NCBI RefSeq assembly: GCF_000143415.4
Contig: NW_003314311.1
Coordinates: 509,673-573,672, forward strand
Source: Selaginella moellendorffii
Lineage: Eukaryota; Streptophyta; Lycopodiopsida; Selaginellales; Selaginellaceae
Reading direction: 5' to 3'
DNA length: 64,000 bases
Positions 9,321 to 19,945 of this stretch are shown piece by piece. The position numbers were made by a program, and so were the translations under genes. The notes under the pieces are model-generated. The model did no database searches. It was not told where the DNA came from and saw nothing but the letters and a program-made list of their open reading frames with translations. Position 1 is the first letter of the stretch, and each line of letters starts with the position of its first letter.

Positions 9321-11857
9321 CCAACTAACAAAATCAAACCTAAAACCCATTTGATACAAAATGTAAATTCGTAAGTTTAACCTTCCCAATAAGTCATCCA
9401 AGGGAAAAGGCTTATAAATAAATTTTTTCCAATCAATTAAGAGTTTTAAGATACTTAGGGTTAATGGTCATTGAGTTTAACTAATATTTGAACCATTATA
9501 GATCATTTTTCAAGTTATTTTCTTTAGTTGTTTACAATTCATTATACTTCCATACAATCTTACGCTTTCATAAATGGAAGTTAAAAATTGTAGCTCCCTA
9601 CACTTCTGACTTTTAACCAATTGAAAAAAAAGGGTGTACTCTTGTTTATGGGCTTTTTTCCTCTATATTTGAACCCTCATGAATCGTCTCTCATATTTTT
9701 TCTTCAATTGTTTATAATATCTCATGAAGATGAATATTTTATAATACCTTTGCAATATTTATATATAAATGTTTATATTGATATTTTCTAATATATTGAC
9801 TATATATTAAAAGAAAAAAAACTACAAATTATAGTAAATTATTTGTTTCAAGGAGGGATCTAGGCAGATTTTCTTTTAATCTTAGATTGGAAGCTAGTAA
9901 ATCTTTTTAGCAACATTGTATACTTCAACTAGAGGCACATCTTTGAGGATAGCTATAAGTTTTTCCAATAAATAAAGGGTTATGTCATTTTCTCAATTGG
10001 AAAAGAATAATATAAATTGTAGATTCTCTTCCTATCACCTCTATAAATGTTTTATCTAACAATTTAATTGGCATTATCTAAGTTTGGAAATTTTAAAAAC
10101 TTGAATTTATCCTTTTAAAGTAATGTTTCTAATGAGCTCAATAAGCTCCAAAACTTGGAATCCTTCAATCTCTTTAACAATTACTTGTAACATGAGATTC
10201 TTTAATCACTCACTTAACTATAGGAGTAGAAATGATTTAGAATTTTATACCCTCAACTTCAAATCAACCTTTTTCTTTATATCTTAATACACTAATAATG
10301 GAATTTGTGGTCAATCCATTGAAATAAGGGTATTCAATTTCTAATACACTTGATGATAGTTCAAAGTTGAGTGATTCAATGGTAATCAGGCTTAATCAAA
10401 GTTGCACCCCAAGTGGAAGTCTTCATCCACATATACTGTTTATGCCACAACTTCCAAGGAATTCAAGTAAGCTACTCTAATAATCACCTCCAATCAGAAA
10501 AAGGACCTTGGTAGAAAGTATGGATAAACATCTTTCATATTTCATAACAAATACTTGAAAGCAAGACCTTTATACCATAGGAATAGGTTTATCCATTTAA
10601 AGGTTCTTACAACCTAGTCCTTAATGATCAAGCTTGCACTAAACTTCAAAAAAAGCACGAGAAATATAAATTAAAATATAACTTTATTGAAACATTTTTT
10701 AATAAAGTGGTGTTTACACAACAATTTCTTTTAAATTCTTTTAAGATAAGCTAGTAAAAAAGAAAGTACCATTTTGGCTGACAAGATCAAACTATTATAG
10801 AAATTCCCTTGCCAAAGTAGGAAGTATGCACAACTATGCTAAAGTAGAGCTACTAAATACAATAAGTTTAATGACTTAAGCTAGAGTAATTCAGAACAAA
10901 GGGGAATCTAGAATTTTTTGTGGAACATAAGAAATAGGAAAAAATTTAGTTATAGTTTGAGCATATAAATAGTAGAGCATAAGTGATCTAGTTGACTTCT
11001 TAGGAATAGAAATAAATGAGAAATTAGTTCTAATTTTAAAAATAAGTTTTTATAGAAGCATAGTAAATGCTTCAATCTATTAGAGTCATAACATTGTGGG
11101 AAGCTCCATAGGAATTTGAAGACTTTTATAAGGCAATTTTACAAAGACTCTATAGGTAATTGTTGGTAATGAAGATGATCTGCTATAAACTGAAGCAAAG
11201 TTTATAATTGAAGCAAAAACTCTTGCCCCAAATGAAACAATAGAAAATGGAGTAACACAAGATAAAATATTGGTGTTAATTATTGAATTCTCTTTGATAT
11301 TTCATGCTCCACAAATATAGAAGTGTTTGAATCAATGAATTTTTCCTCACTATACTACACACCATAATATCCCATTTAATGGAAATCCATTTCTCTTAAA
11401 AAACAGGCTAGCAAAGGTGAAAGCTAGTGTCTATGATAATAATTCAAGTGTGCAAACACAATCTAACGTGAGAATAGGAGTGGATGTAATTATTCTTTAT
11501 CAAGTAACAAATAAGGATTGGTATGATTGCAATTGGTACATAGACAAGTGTTGAAGATTTAAAAAAAAAAAAAATATTTAGAGGGAGACCCAGGAACTTT
11601 TTTATTTGAGCAATTATACATGATATTTTTGCACTAGTATCAAGAACAAAGATTTAAAATATAATTTATTTGATATTAATACTGTGCTTCTTGATAAACT
11701 TAACTTTGCAACATAGAGGAACAAAGATGTGAAGCACTTTGGTACCAACTTTTGATAATTAATTTAAATATTAGTTCAAACAAATAAAAAAGCTAAATAC
11801 AAATCTGTAGATGGTAGTGAATATACCTAAAATATGTTTGGATAATCTAGGGTATTC

Positions 11858-12045
11858 TACTATCTAATGGTTGTTATTCATTTAGATTAATCTTGTATTT
11901 ATAATTTATAAACATGTATATAATTTATAAACTTTTTTAAACACTTTTTAAAATATTCTTTCTTTATTCTACCATCTAATGGCTGATATGCAATAAGGTT
12001 TATCTTGTGTTTATAAATTATAAACATGTTTATAATTATAAAATT
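11858..12045. repeat. Two-copy tandem repeat of about 110 bp
   Basis: Blocks starting CTACTATCTAATGGTTG (about 11858) and CTACCATCTAATGGCTG (about 11969) both run through a shared TATCTTGT-like stretch, TTATAAATTATAAACATGT and TTATAAT. They lie just downstream of the Vgb-like gene's stop codon. Confidence 0.75.
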
Positions 12046-12094
12046 TTGACATTACTGTAGCAACACTTAGCAAATTATTTTAAAAACACCAAAA

Positions 12095-13348
12095 CTATTC
12101 CAAGATCTTCTTGCGCTTCAGTGCGGGCTCCGCGACCGCTAGTGGCAAGTTTGGGTAGTGAACGCGATTGCTGAGCGCGCCCAGTCCCCACAGAGCATAT
12201 GCGTCGGCGGCTTGATCGTCTCTGTCAGGGCCCCAGACCGCAGTCCCACTGATGTGCGCAAGAACAGAGGCGCTCAGCTCCGTCACGAACAGCCCCGATC
12301 TGTGCTTCAGCACGCGGTGCGCCATCGAGGACTGCGTAGGCAGCACGATCACCTCCTCCTTTTCGAGGTGGAGCTGCTCTGGATTCTTAGGATCTGGCTG
12401 CAGGTGAACAGTGAACACCGCATTGATATTCGCGGGGGAGCCGATTGAAGATCCTAGCAGCCAGATCTTGAGATTCTTGCCCTGGCTGCGATGGTAGACA
12501 CCGTTGTCGAAAGCGAGATGGAGAAGTCCGGCAGTAGTCGCGGTGGTGAGATGGAACCAGGTGATCCATGGCTCGTTCGTCACCTTGTTGATGCTAATCC
12601 TTCCAAAGGTACCGGTTCCCCCTTTCAAATTCCCAAGCAGGACGAACCAGGCATTTCCGTCGGGGCCAGTGATGAGCCCAACAGGGGTGCTTCCCTTCTC
12701 AGTCGGAATCTCAATCTCGAATGTGACTTCGGTATTCCTCTGTAGGCAGAATATTCTGCTACTCTCGTCCATGCTGGCGTACACGTACTCGTCTGTCGGC
12801 GCCACAAAGATGGGGCGGCGGCTGCAGGGGTAGTATGCCACGACAGCAAACTCCCGGTGATTCACCTTCGCCACGTGGCAGCTGTCCTTACACGTCACCC
12901 ACAGGTAGTCGGAGCCGTCCTCTATGACGACGTGGGGGCCTCGGAGAGGCTTTGGAAGCCGAAACCTCCTCTCCACCCGTGGGGGCTTATTCTGTTGAGT
13001 CGCAATGGGATCAATGAGAAGTAAGCTGTTGTCGAACTGGAGCGTCACCCAGGCATAGCCCGGGTAAGCTTTGGAATCGCGGAGGCCATGAGCTCCTTGG
13101 TATGTGGATCCGTCCAGGGTGAATTTGGAAGCAAATGTCGGGCTGCCGGTTACTGGATCCAGTGCGACTTTGATGATCCCATTGCACTCCTGCTGGGTGA
13201 TGAGCAGCAGCTCGTCTCCAATGGGGACGACCTCGTGCGTTTGAACGGTTGCAGGCAGCGCGTACTCCGAGACTTTCTTCTGGATACCCACAATGGGGAC
13301 GATGCTGTTGCCGTTGTCCATTACGCTCTGCAGAGACGATGTGAGCAA
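12095..13348 (-). CDS. Vgb/streptogramin-lyase-like beta-propeller protein
   Basis: One long open frame of 417 codons; a start at the internal Met at 13319-13321 (MDNGNSIVP) is also possible, because a CAG acceptor-like site lies just upstream and an extra 5' exon cannot be excluded. The protein is all-beta with repeated blade-like units: AHGLRDSKAYPGYAWVTLQF, GPHVVIEDGSDYLWVTCKDS, PTDEYVYASMDESSRIFC and VGLITGPDGNAWFVLLGN. The GPDGNAWF signature is typical of virginiamycin-B-lyase-like and SMP-30/NHL-like propellers. No signal peptide is seen; the C-terminus is basic (LKRKKILE). The activity in plants is unknown; an enzymatic lactone or lyase role is only inferred from the fold. It is isolated between the AT-rich island and globulin copy 2. 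Related sequences are common in bacteria and fungi, so transfer is possible but untested. Confidence 0.7.
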   Translation of the reverse strand: MLTSSLQSVMDNGNSIVPIVGIQKKVSEYALPATVQTHEVVPIGDELLLITQQECNGIIKVALDPVTGSPTFASKFTLDGSTYQGAHGLRDSKAYPGYAWVTLQFDNSLLLIDPIATQQNKPPRVERRFRLPKPLRGPHVVIEDGSDYLWVTCKDSCHVAKVNHREFAVVAYYPCSRRPIFVAPTDEYVYASMDESSRIFCLQRNTEVTFEIEIPTEKGSTPVGLITGPDGNAWFVLLGNLKGGTGTFGRISINKVTNEPWITWFHLTTATTAGLLHLAFDNGVYHRSQGKNLKIWLLGSSIGSPANINAVFTVHLQPDPKNPEQLHLEKEEVIVLPTQSSMAHRVLKHRSGLFVTELSASVLAHISGTAVWGPDRDDQAADAYALWGLGALSNRVHYPNLPLAVAEPALKRKKILE

Positions 13349-13949
13349 TTCTCAACATTCCAAAGTATCCTTACCTTCTTGGTGGTTGAACCAAAGTTTG
13401 AGAATGCAACTAGCTGCTGCAGCTCTTGATCGCCCAGGTGAGAGAAGAGGACTTTCAGAGCTCCAACTTGACCGCCTCACCTTGGGGCTGTGAAGATTTG
13501 CACGAAAACAATGAGGCAACAAGCTGGGCTTTATAGCCCCGTGAGTTGCAATGTCTACACTGTGACATCTACAGAGCGCATTTCTGTTCACATATTGTGT
13601 GGCTGTGGCTTTGCACAGGGAGAGAATGTACAAATTATTGGCGCAAAATGCCAAATAACTCACATAATGCCAAATAACACAAGTTTCACGTTGGGGATAA
13701 GGTTTAGATTTATTATATTAATTGCTAAGTGCTTTTGTTTAGTGTAATATGATATACAAGGAGAAAATGTCTTTTCAGATGTATCAACGTGCTGCATGCC
13801 ATGATCCAAGAATTTCTTCCCTGCTCTAAGATAATCGAGAATCTCTGGAGAAGAAGTCCAATGAAAAATGGAACGAAGTACTGCGACAAGACTTTTTGGA
13901 GTATCATATACGTCCATACACCTTTGCTAAAAGTTGAAGGTGATGAAGT
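13349..13949. other. Spacer, no supportable gene
   Basis: Contains the upstream flank of the Vgb-like gene, including a minus-strand GAAG|GTAAGG donor-like site at about 13370 that could end an upstream exon. It also has a minus-strand open stretch at 13660-13917 (TSSPEILDYLRAGKKFLDH) whose relation to the adjacent globulin pseudogene I could not establish. Confidence 0.4.
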
Positions 13950-14870
13950 GGTGCTGGATTCCCACCTGACAATAGATGAGTTAATCAAGTATAAATATTT
14001 TTTTGTTAGCATATAATTTACTATGACTAATCCATTATATACTAATTTTGAATTAGCAAAATCTAGAGAATTTATTTGTGAGAGATAAATTTTAATTTTG
14101 AAACTATCATGAGCAAGATGAGCACTATGGACCCTTGCAACCATTAAGAGAACATTGTAAAGGAATGTAGAATTTCTCCTGCCAAATAAGATATCGTAGG
14201 AAAAAAAAAAAAAGAGATGATAAGATTCGTTTTGGACAATGGCAGCTTTAGTAGAAGGATAGAAAGCTGAAATAACAATTAGCGAGCCTTGTTCCACTTG
14301 TTCGTCGATAACTCTCATCCACGGCCCTCGATCTTTCCTCCCTCGTCCACCATGGAACCAATTTGGAGCGACCATATCTTCTTGGAAGAAACAATTAGTT
14401 CACAGAAGAATTTGAAAGAAAAAGAGTTGTTGAGCTGGACGCAGTCCATTCCAAGTCCCAGGGTTAATAGATTAGGAAGCTATGGATCTGGCGGAAGTGA
14501 TAGATGAAGTTTCGATCGAAAGCATTGGTGGCATCTGGGAAAGTTATATCCACTTCGACAATGCCAACACCACTTTATCTCTCCAAGACATCTCGAACGC
14601 TGCTCTTGTCTATCTCCCAGGCTCGTGAAGGAACTCCCGAGCTAAAGCCATGGATCACAGCTCCAAAACCAAATCCTCTCTGGCTCGTCCTGCTTTCCTC
14701 CGGCCAGAAGGAATGCCTGCCAAATACGAAACAATAGCTTCTCTACAGGAACGATGGAGAAAAAGAGAGATTTTTACCAGGGTGTTTTTACCAGGGCGTG
14801 AGATCACAGGGCTGCATGGAACACCATCCTTGGCGAAGGAGACCACTGGATGGCTGGTAGCCACCGTCGC
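13950..14870 (-). pseudogene. 11S-globulin-like bicupin, copy 2, decayed
   Basis: Minus-strand remnant of the gene seen at 4162-5486. Recognisable pieces in order: the RGFGFGAVIHGFSSGV and DKSSVRDVLERQSGVG region (about 14740-14540), LGLGMDCVQLN (about 14460-14420), then VAPNWFHG joined directly to GRGRKDRG (about 14375-14330). The HQILYVV strand present in copy 1 is deleted there. VISAFYPSTKAA follows near 14270, and an LSGGNPAP-like tail near 13980. A poly-A run (14200-14213) and AT-rich sequence interrupt the rest. Frameshifts and missing splice contexts mark it as non-coding. Barrel-1 exons upstream of 14870 are not recognisable. Confidence 0.75.
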
Positions 14871-15560
14871 ACCTCTTTAGAACCACTCCGAGCTTCCTTT
14901 TACGTCCACCAGAGCCCGCGAGATTGCAAAAGAAGAGGTTTTAGCGGAAGTCGGATTCTGCTGGAGCAATCTCCCAGTAAAACGCTGCTTCGTGAGATCA
15001 CCTGTTTAATTGTCAAGAGCGCTGGGATTGATAGCTTGGACCTATCAAATCATATCAACGCCCTGGTGCTCGTATCAACGCCCTGGTAAACATCGAGGTA
15101 CTCAACCCAGCTTCGCTGGAGATCTCGGGAATAGAAGTGGCAGGCATTGACGAAGATCCAGTGGAAAATCTCGACTTTGCAGAATCATGAGTACATTTGC
15201 GCATTTCGTTTCACAGCTGCCAGGCTACGAAGGATTACGAACGGTCTTCATACAACACAGGGAACAGCAGCAAAGCCCACGTCTTACTTACTTACTCGTC
15301 CGTTGCTTTGAAAAACTTCCCCGTGGAACAGTGGTTTCGATCCTTCAGTGCGAGGCAGGACAAAGCTGAGCGAGAATTTTTTTCTGTAACAGGCAGCATT
15401 GTTTCCAAGCACAGAGAACAGGCCAAGAATCTAGCCTCGATTGTTCTTCTTCTGCATCGTACTTGGAAACTCATCACATTCAAAGGCAAGTGCACAGTCC
15501 AATGACGAAATTTTCACGGTCCACTTTGTTTATAACGTAGGCTCTTGTGAGCCGTCATGT
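14871..15560. other. Region with broken open frames, unassigned
   Basis: Plus-strand pieces such as NPASLEISGIEVAGIDEDP (about 15103-15160), AFRFTAARLRRIT (about 15200) and ALKNFPVEQWFRSFSARQDK (about 15310-15370) look protein-like but lie in different frames with stops. They may be remnants of one decayed gene. I do not recognise the family. Confidence 0.3.
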
Positions 15561-15566
15561 CAAACC

Positions 15567-15872
15567 ATGGGGTACTACTTCCTTCTCTTTTCCTCCTTTT
15601 CTTCAGTCGCTTCTATAGAGACAATCGAACTTGTAGACTGTGGTGGCTTGTCCAGGTCTTGCACAGATCCTTATTACGACTGTCTAACGAACTTTCCTTG
15701 CAACGTGCACTCAAAAGAATGGCTCTCCTCACCGCTCGTCTGTCCTGGTAAACCTCCTGGGCTTGCGATCATGCTCGGGAATGGATGCTCAGTGCAGATT
15801 TGGAATTGTCCATCTACGCATGACCAACGATTTGTACCTTGTCAACCTTCCAATTGTCTATCCTTTCATTAG
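15567..15872 (+). CDS. Putative secreted Cys-rich small protein
   Basis: A 101-codon frame starting MGYYFLLFSSFSSVASIETI, a plausible signal peptide. A 75-residue region with nine Cys follows (VDCGG, RSC, YDC, FPC, VCPG, NGCS, WNCP, PCQ, NC). The spacing suggests disulfide bonding, loosely like GUB_WAK or secreted peptide folds (the VDCGG start recalls WAK-associated galacturonan-binding domains, which begin with a CG pair). No intron is needed. No homologue is recognised with certainty and an untranslated fragment is possible. It lies about 90 bp before the promoter of metallothionein copy B. Confidence 0.35.
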   Translation: MGYYFLLFSSFSSVASIETIELVDCGGLSRSCTDPYYDCLTNFPCNVHSKEWLSSPLVCPGKPPGLAIMLGNGCSVQIWNCPSTHDQRFVPCQPSNCLSFH

Positions 15873-15960
15873 ATTTCTTATCTCATACAAAACATAATAT
15901 AGTGGCATTTCTTTTACCAGCAGTAACAATTGGTGGTGAACTCGTGCCTGCCCTTGCATA

Positions 15961-15990
15961 ATGCATGACCCATTCTATAAGAGTGGGCAA
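15961..15990 (+). promoter_or_regulatory. Conserved TATA promoter block of metallothionein copy B
   Basis: ATGCATGACCCATTCTATAA at 15961-15980 followed by GAGTGGGCAACTGTGGG. It matches the copy A block almost exactly and sits about 95 bp upstream of the ATG. Confidence 0.75.
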
Positions 15991-16071
15991 CTGTGGGCAT
16001 TTCTCAATCAAGTTCCTCACTGTTCTAATAGAGTGTTTTTTCGTCCTCTTTTCTTCACTTTTTGTTTTGCA

Positions 16072-16480
16072 ATGGCCACCGCTGCTGCTGGCGCTGCTGC
16101 TATCACGCCCACCTGCGGCTGCACTGCGGGGTGTGCTTGTGGGAATCCATGCCCATGCGGAGATAATTGCAAGTAAGCGATATCATTTGTGTTTTTATAG
16201 CTTTTGATTGATTCACAAATCCTTGGATCACAGATGTGCAGCAACGGGTGCTGCTGGACGAAGGTAAGCTTTGTGTTTTCCTTTCAATTAAATGCTGATT
16301 CGGCAACTCTTTTGATCCTGTGATAGTGGCCACGACGGAGTTTTCTGCGAATGTGGTGAAAACTGCAAGTGTGAGACATGCACCTGTGCCAAGATAACGG
16401 CCTCAGGCGAGCCCTTCTGCAAGTGCGGCCGGACATGCAGCTGCGAGACTTGCTCTTGCCCCAAGCCAGTGCAAGGTTGA
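16072..16480 (+). CDS. Metallothionein-like Cys-rich protein, copy B (intact)
   Basis: 94 aa from exons 16072-16172, 16234-16263 and 16327-16480, all GT-AG. Same architecture as copy A: Ala-rich start, CGCTAGCACGNPCPCGDNCK, the short exon 2 segment CAATGAAGR, then GHDGVFCECGENCKCETCTC, a KITASGEP spacer and FCKCGRTCSCETCSCP, ending VQG. It has twenty Cys in three blocks and no aromatic residue in the Cys blocks except Phe before two Cys. Inferred role: binding Zn/Cu in the cytosol. Copies A and B differ by a few residues and have the same length, because a codon lost in exon 1 of A is offset by one gained in exon 2. Confidence 0.87.
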
Positions 16481-18264
16481 TGGACTTGAAAGAGAGATCT
16501 TTATGCAATTTTTAGATCAATAATAATTATAAAGTTTTGCTTACAGCTGTGGTCAAGCTGATTTCTTCTCGATCTGGAAAAAGAGACTTCTTCTTTTCTA
16601 AGACCTTTTTTCTCTTCTTTTACAGGACTTCCTCGCGCATGCTGGGCGAACAAACGGCAAAGAAGCTGGTCCGGAATGCTCAGCGTTTTGATTGTCCTTT
16701 TTATTTCTTACGTTTTGTGGCTTTTATAGAAAATCTTTAGAAATCTCCATGAAGCAGAGCAAAGAAAAGCAGCATTATGTCATTATATTCCATTCTTTTA
16801 AGTATATTCTAATCAATTGCGTAACATTTCGAACCAAGTATTTTTATTCCAGCAATCCATAAACCAACACTTTTGGTTACCAACTGCTTCCAGGACTATC
16901 TCCACGACATCAACCCTGGGAGAATCATTGGCCCAGCATCCACAACGCCACAGGCTACACCAAGGCGGAAGACAGAAGCCGCTCACGCCTAGAGATGCCC
17001 ATCTCTCTGTGCAATACAGGAACAGAGATTCTATCTTATGTCATATATGACTACCCTGCCTACATGCGGCTATGGCTCTTCTTTCCCACACTAGACTTCC
17101 ATGCCCAAGACCTCTAGCATTCATGGGAAACACGACCATGGCAGCAATGACTGCTCTTGATCTATGTGTCATTGAAGACTGGAGGGCACCGCTCATCAAA
17201 GCAACATGCCCCCACTTCCCAGACTGAAACATATAGCAAATGCTTGAATGCCCGACTCCCTGCTCTCCTCCCCACTCAAAAGTCCCATGCTCTCACAGGT
17301 TAACGGCAACTATAAACACAATTATCTATTTATCTATCTATCTATCTTTGGTTATTCTTTCCAAAGTTTTTTCACTTCCATTCTCTGTTGTTTATATGGT
17401 CGGCCACTGGACAGTCTACCTGGACATTGATTTGGGGTGGATATGGAATCGACTCCTCCCATCCCTTCGAAGATGAGTTGGCATCCACAACTCATCTTCG
17501 TGTTGAATATCCAATTCGTGTTGAGCACCCAAGTATTGGAAGATTTCAGACTCCATTCCTAGAAATAGCAATTTGCTAACATCTTCCCAAATGTAAGGAT
17601 GCTCCTTTGGGTGTTGATCAAGTCGGTGGATATTAAATCTCACCTCCTCAACCTTGTTAAACACGCTTGCCAGCCAATCCTTAAGGAGAACAGCATTTGC
17701 AAGGTGTCTTCATCCATCCCAGTCTGGGATTTTAAAGTTGTCTCGATGATAATGGCAAGAGCACATTCGTTGTTGTGGTAGTCCATCCATACCCCGAGCA
17801 GCTCTCAAAACTCCCGGCTGAAGCTCAAGAATTGACAGCCGAAAAGTTTGCGGCAGCATGAGAAAAGTTTCTCCATCCTCCATTGAAATGAATAGAATCT
17901 AAACCTTATGAGCATTTAAATAGCACAAAGGTTTATGCTAGGGACTAAAAGGTCACATATACCCTAATATCCCTTTTGTACATTGCATCTAGTACAAATT
18001 TTGTGCATAATGCAGCCATTCTATAAACGGGCAGCTTTGGGCGTGTCTCCCAAGATGCGTCAGAAGGTGCGGCAGGTAGATTGATGAGCCGGGACAAAAG
18101 GCTTGGTGGCAGAAAACTTAGAAGAGTTTTGCAAATGTAAGATTATCAAAACAATTTACTGTAATCTATTGGTCTCATGTTTCTTAGTGGGTACTACTAG
18201 ACTATGTAAACAGCTAATGAATGAAGGAATGAATCACTGTGTCTCATCTTCACTTGATCGAGAA
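16481..18264. other. Spacer with dispersed repeat and (TATC)n
   Basis: No gene supported. Contains ATCTATTTATCTATCTATCT (about 17322-17347) and the 17520-17670 copy of the repeat also present at 6600-6735. An AT-rich leader to metallothionein copy C includes the TATA-like CATTCTATAAACGGGCAG near 18014. Confidence 0.5.
17520..17670 (+). repeat. Dispersed repeat, second copy (see 6600-6735)
   Basis: Contains AAGTATTGGAAGATTTCAGA, then CTCCATTCCTAGAAATAGCAA and ACATCTTCCCAAATG, aligned with the block near metallothionein copy A. Same orientation. Confidence 0.65.
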
Positions 18265-18647
18265 ATGGCCACCACTGCTGCTGTTGCTTCTGCTACCTGC
18301 GGCTGCACTGCGGGTGTGCTTGCGGGAGTCCATGCCCATCTGGAGCTAATTGCAAGTAAGTGATAAACGCATGATTTGTGTTTCTGTAACTTCTGATTGA
18401 TCGACAACTCCGGATATTCAGAGCTGCTGGACGAAAGTAAGCTTCTACTATTCTTCTCAATTTAAGGGTTGGCAACTTTTTTGATCCTGTGGTAGTGGCC
18501 ACGACGGAATTTTCTGCGCATGCGGTGCAAACTGCAAATGTGAGACATGCACCTGTGCCAAGAAAACGGCCTCAGGCGATCCCTGTTGCAAGTGCGGCCG
18601 GACATACAGCTGAGACTTGCTCTTGCCCCAAGCCTGTGCAAGGTTGA
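18265..18647 (+). pseudogene. Metallothionein-like copy C, frameshifted
   Basis: Third copy of the metallothionein gene. Exon 1 starts normally (MATTAAVASATCGCTAG), then one G is lost in the GCGGG|TGTGC run (about 18310). The frame then reads VLAGVHAHLELIASK to a stop and loses five Cys of the first block. Exon 2 lacks its first half (only GCTGCTGGACGA remains). Exon 3 is similar to the others through CCKCGRTYS, but a Cys is replaced by Tyr and a two-base loss gives TGA at 18611-18613, removing the last Cys cluster. The original stop context is still visible at 18645. The promoter block is diverged too. Confidence 0.88.
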
Positions 18648-19945
18648 TGGACATCAACGAAGAATTTTCTTGCATCTCTGAGAAATAACTTCTTGATGAC
18701 AGGTTTAGCACTTCTGTGTACATACAGTAGTCCAAATTCCAAATTCAGATGGTCAAGAGAATCCTGCTAATTGTAAGCAAATACGTACAAAGTATAGGTT
18801 TAAAATTGTAAGCTAAGGATGATAAAATATGTTTTTATCATGGACGGTTTTCTTCATCATTGGAACTATATACTTACACAGGTAGTTGCATAAAGAACGG
18901 GACAAATCGGGGCAGTGGAATCTGGACGGCGTTATATAAACTTTGAGTGGAGCTTAGGCGATTCCTATAGCTTGACGGCACAGCTTGATTCTTTTGTTGT
19001 TTGTGATTGGGACTTCCAAATTGTTTGGATGCTAATGACCTTCATTTGTTCTTGTTTTCAATATTCATGGTTGGTATGGTCACTGGAAAAGTATGCTTTA
19101 TATACTAATTTGCTATGATCATGATCCACTTAAGGTCGGTTGTTTGTTAATTACATACTAATTTGATCACTTTAGCTGGGCAGACTTGCGGCAGAAAGTG
19201 TCAAGAACGTTTCCTGTGACTTCACATGGGGCTGTGAGATCTTAAAACTTAAAACTCGTACAGTTCGAGAAAGTTGGTCAAAAAGAGAGGATTTGAGGTT
19301 GAAAGTTTGGAAGTTTGTCTCAACTTAAACGCTATTGAGTGAAAAACAAGTGAAGGGAAGGTTCACACAACTCTAAACTTTTTCATAAATCGTGCCGACT
19401 ATCAGACAACATGCGTTGGGACGGGCATGACTGCATGAGTGCTCCACCTCGATGGAATAATACCGCGCACAAGCATCGAGTATTTGTATAATTTTTACTA
19501 AAATACTAAATTAGAGCATGGTCTAACTTAATTATTTTTGGAATCCACCGCGTCGAAAAATCGGATATCCATTAGAAAATTTTCTCGCACAAGAGAATAC
19601 CAGAATTACTATCCTGCCAATGGCATATGGCGTATATAATGGACATTCCAAGATGGAATATTGTGGGCATCTAGATTCAGCCCAATGAACATGCACCACG
19701 TGGATTCGTGTGTTGTCCACGTGTGCGTGGTGCAAAGTTGCGTTTCTTACAAATTGCGCGCCATGAGAGGAAGTCTCCACAAAGTTTTGTCTCCCAACGC
19801 AACTTCCCTTCATGTTCCACGGGGAATAGTTGTTTTACCGTGATTTGCGAGAGATTTATTCATCCATATCCTGCAAGTAGAGTTCTTGAGAGCGATTCAA
19901 GTTAGTTGATCTCGAAAAGAGCGTTTCTCGATTTCTATAAGAAGA
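18648..19945. promoter_or_regulatory. Spacer and promoter of the WD40 gene with two G-boxes
   Basis: No gene supported. Two CACGTG palindromes (19697-19702 and 19718-19723), flanked as ACCACGTGGA and TCCACGTGTG, are classical G-box/ABRE-like sites for bZIP or bHLH factors. They lie about 220-250 bp upstream of the ATG at 19946 and imply ABA- or light-linked regulation (inference). Confidence 0.55.

Larger units (their letters stand above)
6736..12094. other. AT-rich gene-free island with imperfect large inverted repeat
   Basis: About 5.4 kb with no supportable gene. Segments of 7430-8330 reappear as diverged reverse complements in about 10690-11600. For example, ACAAGTGTTGAAG plus AACTTTTTTATTTGAG near 11540-11615 mirrors 7460-7530. 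AATAATTCAAGTGTGCAAAC near 11434 mirrors 7620-7640. AAGCATAGTAAATGCTTCAA near 11057 mirrors 7968-7990. A segment around 7690-7810 (CTCTACAAATATA) instead recurs in direct orientation near 11305, so the arms were rearranged. This looks like a decayed transposable element or nested insertions. No transposase or gag/pol frame remains. Confidence 0.55.

Noticed and set aside
19661-19905. Short plus-strand ORFs in the WD40 gene promoter
   Set aside because: Overlap G-box region, no motif, and sit where a 5' UTR or promoter is expected.
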